64,000 nucleotides of DNA from Catellatospora tritici (lineage in GTDB: Bacteria; Actinomycetota; Actinomycetes; Mycobacteriales; Micromonosporaceae), in the NCBI RefSeq assembly GCF_019083965.1, contig NZ_JAHRCY010000009.1:248001-312000 (forward strand), given 5' to 3'. Below the pieces are notes generated by a model. The model was not told the DNA's origin and did no database searches. It saw nothing but the letters and a program-made list of their open reading frames with translations. The position numbers were made by a program, and so were the translations under genes. This document shows, piece by piece, positions 60,323-64,000 of the stretch; positions within the stretch are counted from its first letter, which is position 1; each line of letters opens with the position of its first letter.

Positions 60323-60738
60323 GTGGCCGCCGAAGCCGAGCATGTGTGCCCACTTCTGTTCCCCGCGCACGCGGGGTGATCCGGTGCAGCTCAAATGGGT
60401 GCACACGCAAAGGCCCCTGTTCCCCGCGCAAGCGGGGGTGATCCCGCCCCTCCTCACGTGGGCAGCCTGCTCCCCGCGCACGCGGGGTGATCCCGCCAGC
60501 GCGTAGCTGAGCAGGGCTGCCTTGATCTGCTCCCCGCGCAGGTGGGGGTAATCCGCACGGATCGCGCTCGCCGCCTTGGCCGCGCGAATGTGCTGCTCCC
60601 CGCGCACGCGCGGGTGATCCCAACCAGCTGTCGGCGTGCTGGAGCGGTTGGCCTGCTCCCGCGCATGTGGGGGTGATCCATCTACAGCGTCACGCAACCC
60701 TGACCGCGAACTGCGCCCGGCGCACGTAGAGGTGACCC
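60293..60738 (+). CRISPR. Type I-E-like CRISPR array, right arm (rightward)
   Basis: The hybrid repeat at 60293-60322 is followed by seven repeats on the opposite strand: 60356, 60417, 60467, 60527, 60593, 60653 and 60711 (starts). Each reads CTGCTCCCCGCGCA then CGCGGGGTGATCC or close to it. Spacers are 22-38 nt long, so they are less regular than in the left arm. The last repeat is badly decayed. The orientation is opposite to the left array, and both share the junction repeat as their leader-proximal end. Confidence 0.9.
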
Positions 60739-60872
60739 GCATCGATCCATTACCACCCGCCATCCTGCACCTCCGAGCGGCTGGTGTCCGTGCGTTTGCT
60801 TTCGGTCAGGGTCCCGGCGCGCGAGACTTGGTACGGACATGTAGTCGGCATGGTCGGGAGGTCGCCACGGAG

Positions 60873-62978
60873 GTGAGTGGAGCGGCCGGACAGACCCGGG
60901 CGAAGGGCGCCGCTTCCGACCGGGTCGTGCTGGCGACTGTGCTCATCGGCTTCGCCTGGCTGGTGTTTTACGCCCTACTGGTCTTCTTCACCCAGGATTC
61001 ACCATCGGCGTCCCTTCTGGTCGGCAACGTGGTGTATCTCGTACCCATCGCCGCCGCCGCGGGCCTGAGCATCTACGCCGCCACCCGTACGAGACATCGC
61101 GTCCGCACCGCCTGGCGCCTGCTCGCCGTCTCGAATCTGCTCTGGTTCGCGGGCGAGTTCACCTGGGCCCGCTACGCCTACCAGGAGCCAGGCCACGTGC
61201 CGATGCCGTCGTTCGCGGACGTCGGCTACTTCCTGTCGTACCTGATCGCGGTGCCCGCGATCGTGGTCGGTCTGGGCGCGGGGCTGCTGCGGCAGACCCG
61301 GCGGATGGTCGACGCACTGCTGGTGGCGGCCGGTGGTGCCGCGCTCGGCTGGCAACTGCTGCTCGGGCCCCTGATGCCGACCACCTGGAACGCCGGGGCG
61401 GTCACCGCGTTCATCTACCCGGTGCTTTCGGTGAGCCTCGTCAGCATTCTCGCGGCGGTGGTGCTGAGCGGGCCGCGGCACGTGCCGCGGTCCATGGTGA
61501 TCGCCGGAGCCGCGTTCGGGATCGCCGCGCTCACCGACGCGGCATACGCCTATCTGACCCTGGAGCACGAATACCGGACGGCGAGCTGGTTGAACATGGG
61601 CTGGCAGGCCGAGGCGGTGCTGCTGTGCATCGCCGCCGTCGTGGCGGGGCGCAGCGGTGAGTCCGACGAGCGGCCCACGGTCGAGCCGGATCTGTCGTTC
61701 CTGCCGGTGATGGTGGCGGTGGTGACCGTCTGCGGCGTCGCGCTGGCCGATCTGGTCGTGGTCGGGGAGCTGTCGCGGGTGACCCTGGGCGTGACACTGC
61801 TGCTGCTGGTGGGGCTGCTGGTGCGGCAGGTCGGCGCGTCCCGGGAGCGGACGCGCGTGGCCGAGCGGCTGCGCAGCGAGGCGATCACGGACTCGCTCAC
61901 CGACCTTTACAACCGGCGCCATTTCGAGGAGATGCTCGTGGTGGAGGCGGCCTCGGCGGTCCGGCACGGCACTCCGTTGAGCGTGGTCCTGCTCGACCTG
62001 GACCACTTCAAGGAGGTCAACGACACGTACGGGCACGCGACCGGTGACGCGGTGCTGGCCGAGGTGGCCCTGTTGCTGCGGCGGTCGGTGCGGGCCGGGG
62101 ACCTGATCTGCCGGTACGGCGGTGAGGAGTTCGCGTGCCTGTTGCCCGGCACCGACGGGCAGGCAGCGGTCGACCTGGCCGAACGCATCCGTGCCGGGCT
62201 GTGCCGGACACCGGTGACGGTCCGGGGCAGTTCGGACCGGATCCGGCTGACGGCCTCGTTCGGAGTGGCCTCGGCGGAGGCGGGGCAGGCCGACGTCGGG
62301 AAGCTGGTGGAGACGGCGGATCAGGCGCTGTACCGCGCCAAAGCACTCGGGCGTGACCGGGTGGTGGGCTCGGGGCTGGCGCCCGCGGCACCCGATCCGG
62401 TGGCCGAGTTGCCGCCGGGGCTGGTGTGGTTGGCCGACCGGATCGACGTGGCGTCGGGCGAGCCCGCGCACGCGGCGATGGTGTCGTCGTGGGCGACACG
62501 GACGGCAGTACGGCTGGGGCTCGACGGGGCGGCGCAGCGCCGGGTCGCCGCGGCGGCCCGACTGCACGACCTCGGCAAGGTGGTCACCTCCGCGGCCTCG
62601 CCCGCGGCGCAGGACGTGCGCCGTCATCCGGAGGAGGGCGCCCGCCTGCTGGTCGAACTGGCCGACCGCCCGGATCTCGCGCCGCTGGTCGCCGCCCAGC
62701 ACGAGAATTTCGACGGTACGGGGTATCCGCGCGGGCTCGCGGGCACGGACATCCCCATCGGCGCACGGATCATCGCCGCGTGCGACGCCTGGGCGAGGAT
62801 GCGGGCGGGCAGGCCGCCCACGGCGCCGTTGAGCGAGGCCGAGGCCAGGCGCGAGCTGGTCCAGGGCCGCGGCACGCGGTTCGATCCGGCGGTCGTCGAC
62901 ACGCTGCTCGACCTGATCGACGAGTCCGCCGAGCCGGGCGCGGACCTCAGCCGGACCGCCCCCGGTCCGGCGCGGTGA
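60873..62978 (+). CDS. Membrane-bound GGDEF/HD-GYP protein
   Basis: The 701-residue protein has about nine hydrophobic segments in the first 325 residues, a GGDEF domain (about 340-500) and an HD-GYP domain (about 520-690). The diguanylate-cyclase site is intact (RYGGEEF near 416). HD-GYP metal ligands are also present: RLHDLGKV near 565, RHPEEG, and QHENFDGTGYPRGLAG near 610. Thus both cyclic-di-GMP synthesis and hydrolysis may occur. GTG 60873 is the likely start, with GGGAGG about 11 nt upstream. No operon partner is visible. Confidence 0.92.
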   Translation: MSGAAGQTRAKGAASDRVVLATVLIGFAWLVFYALLVFFTQDSPSASLLVGNVVYLVPIAAAAGLSIYAATRTRHRVRTAWRLLAVSNLLWFAGEFTWARYAYQEPGHVPMPSFADVGYFLSYLIAVPAIVVGLGAGLLRQTRRMVDALLVAAGGAALGWQLLLGPLMPTTWNAGAVTAFIYPVLSVSLVSILAAVVLSGPRHVPRSMVIAGAAFGIAALTDAAYAYLTLEHEYRTASWLNMGWQAEAVLLCIAAVVAGRSGESDERPTVEPDLSFLPVMVAVVTVCGVALADLVVVGELSRVTLGVTLLLLVGLLVRQVGASRERTRVAERLRSEAITDSLTDLYNRRHFEEMLVVEAASAVRHGTPLSVVLLDLDHFKEVNDTYGHATGDAVLAEVALLLRRSVRAGDLICRYGGEEFACLLPGTDGQAAVDLAERIRAGLCRTPVTVRGSSDRIRLTASFGVASAEAGQADVGKLVETADQALYRAKALGRDRVVGSGLAPAAPDPVAELPPGLVWLADRIDVASGEPAHAAMVSSWATRTAVRLGLDGAAQRRVAAAARLHDLGKVVTSAASPAAQDVRRHPEEGARLLVELADRPDLAPLVAAQHENFDGTGYPRGLAGTDIPIGARIIAACDAWARMRAGRPPTAPLSEAEARRELVQGRGTRFDPAVVDTLLDLIDESAEPGADLSRTAPGPAR

Positions 62979-63008
62979 ACGGGCGTCACGGGGCGGGCCC
63001 CGGACGGG

Positions 63009-63052
63009 CGATCACCGCGCCGCGGCCGAGCATGGTCGCGACGCGGTGATCG
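63009..63052. terminator. Bidirectional terminator hairpin
   Basis: CGATCACCGCG (63009-63019) pairs perfectly with CGCGGTGATCG (63042-63052) in the 80-bp gap between the convergent GGDEF/HD-GYP and pectate-lyase genes. Confidence 0.65.
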
Positions 63053-63058
63053 GAGCCG

Positions 63059-64000
63059 TCAGGCGTACGTCTCGTACTCGGCGACCTTGGGGGTGCCGGT
63101 CGAGCTGGTGATCTCGAAGGTGATCTTCTTCAGCGAGGTCGAGGTGAAGCTGATGACGCCCGCCCGGTTGCCGGTGGCCAGGACGGCGCCGGTGTCGGCG
63201 TTGATGACCCGCCAGTTCCCGATCAGGCCGACCGCGCCCGAGGACTCGCGGATGTTGATCCGCGACACCTGGGTCGCCGAGGCCCACTTGATCGAGATGG
63301 ATCCGGTCGTGCCGGTCGGCGACCAGTAGGTGTTCATGTCACCGTCGCGGACGTTGCCGTAGCTGGTGCCGCTGGCCTTGCTGGAGCCGTCGGAGTCCGC
63401 CCCGATGCTCAGGTTGGTCCCGCTGGGCTGGCTGGGGCTCGGCGACGGGGAGCTCGGGCTCGACGAGGCGCTGGCGCTGGCACTGGGGCGCGGCGACGGG
63501 CTGCTGCTCGGTCCGGCCGTCGGCGAGGTGGGCACGCAGCTGCCGTTGGACACCTGCAGGCCCTTGTTGGCACCGGCGGTCGCGGTGACCACGGTCGGCA
63601 CGCAGCTGGCCGGGTCGAGGGTGTACGCGTACGGGATGCTGACGGTGGTGTTGGAGACCGGGTTCGGTCCGGCGGGGTTGTGGTCGCTGGAGTGGGCCGA
63701 CCAGGTCACGTTGTCGAAGATGTTGCCGCTGACCTGCCAGTATCCGGCCGCGTCGGTGTAGAACGTGCCCAGGACGTCAATGGAGTTCTTGAAGTAGTTG
63801 TTGTCGACCTTGGCCTTGGCGCCGGCCCGGGAGTTGATGCCGGACTCGTTGAGGCTCACGTAGTAGTTGTTGTAGATGTGGGCGATGCCGCCACGCAGCA
63901 GCGGCGTACGCGAGTCGATGTTCTGGTACAGGTTGTGGTGGAACGTGATGAAGCCGTTGCCGGTGTCGGTCTCGCTGGAGCCGATGAGGCCGCCGCGGCC
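63059..64000 (-). CDS. Pectate lyase (PL1-like) with C-terminal CBM, truncated by window edge
   Basis: The window holds 313 C-terminal residues; the 5' end lies beyond 64000. The visible part begins inside a right-handed parallel beta-helix (LIGSSETDTGNGFITFHHNLYQNIDSRTPLLRGGIAHIYNNYY), typical of family 1 pectate lyases, which cleave polygalacturonate by beta-elimination. A Ser/Pro-rich linker of about 45 residues leads to a C-terminal F5/8-type (discoidin-like) carbohydrate-binding domain with DGDMNTYWSPTG and INIRESSGAVG. It is surely secreted, although the signal peptide is off-window. Confidence 0.88.
   Translation of the reverse strand, partial: GRGGLIGSSETDTGNGFITFHHNLYQNIDSRTPLLRGGIAHIYNNYYVSLNESGINSRAGAKAKVDNNYFKNSIDVLGTFYTDAAGYWQVSGNIFDNVTWSAHSSDHNPAGPNPVSNTTVSIPYAYTLDPASCVPTVVTATAGANKGLQVSNGSCVPTSPTAGPSSSPSPRPSASASASSSPSSPSPSPSQPSGTNLSIGADSDGSSKASGTSYGNVRDGDMNTYWSPTGTTGSISIKWASATQVSRINIRESSGAVGLIGNWRVINADTGAVLATGNRAGVISFTSTSLKKITFEITSSTGTPKVAEYETYA

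Noticed and set aside
59504..60620. Long open frames across the CRISPR region with repeated PHARGA, PACAGS or PRMRGE motifs
   Set aside because: These are translations of the CRISPR repeats and spacers, not proteins; the repeats give the same peptide every 61 bp.

Overview
The window is about 70% GC, with GC-rich third codon positions, many GTG starts, GTGA/ATGA stop-start overlaps and many apparently leaderless starts (a TAnnnT box 6-8 nt before the start codon). This points to a filamentous actinomycete, most likely Micromonosporaceae (a Catellatospora/Micromonospora-like genome). That placement is inference from codon style and gene content; no rRNA or tRNA gene was seen. No integrated phage, complete insertion sequence or large biosynthetic cluster is evident. 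Most of it reads as ordinary accessory chromosome.

Layout. 1-1.5 kb: a short ThrRS-like enzyme behind a leaderless Thr-codon leader peptide and a strong terminator (apparent attenuation). 1.6-4.5 kb: a small HTH regulator with its membrane partner, and three small membrane proteins, two of them paralogues. 4.6-7 kb: lon behind a HAIR (HspR) operator. 7-12.6 kb: copper-storage-like protein, cold-shock protein, methyltransferase, DUF5996, a NarL-type two-component system and a universal stress protein. 13-17.3 kb: DoxX, degraded sequence, then a three-gene unit of unknown role (solute-binding protein, polytopic membrane protein, argininosuccinate-synthase-like enzyme). 17.3-28.6 kb: a sugar regulon with LacI and GntR regulators, a cytoplasmic glycosidase, an ABC importer and a divergent secreted GH95-like enzyme; both promoters carry the same 12-bp LacI-type operator. 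28.6-38.3 kb: housekeeping and small accessory genes (STAS, PNPOx, RCC1, adenosine deaminase, DUF899, NIPSNAP, PIG-L, MarR with an ABC exporter). 38.4-43.8 kb: OmpR-type two-component system divergent from a MacAB-like export operon. 44-52.6 kb: DinB-type, ATP-grasp, DoxX/HxlR and monooxygenase/TetR pairs, an unknown membrane/coiled-coil pair and a kinase pseudogene. 52.7-59.3 kb: secreted protease, chitinase, DinB protein and a DUF11 surface protein. 59.4-60.7 kb: two type I-E CRISPR arrays fused head to head through one hybrid repeat, with no cas genes in view. 60.9-64 kb: a GGDEF/HD-GYP protein and a truncated pectate lyase.

How the parts work together. The saccharide regulon, chitinase, pectate lyase and protease describe a soil polymer degrader. 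Several regulator/target pairs (TetR/monooxygenase, MarR/ABC, HxlR/DoxX, LacI/importer) have recognisable palindromic operators. A palindromic element of about 60 bp occurs four times between genes and looks like a genome-wide REP-like family. The features most worth follow-up are the ThrRS attenuator, the head-to-head CRISPR junction, the binding protein/membrane/ASS-like unit and the dispersed palindromes.
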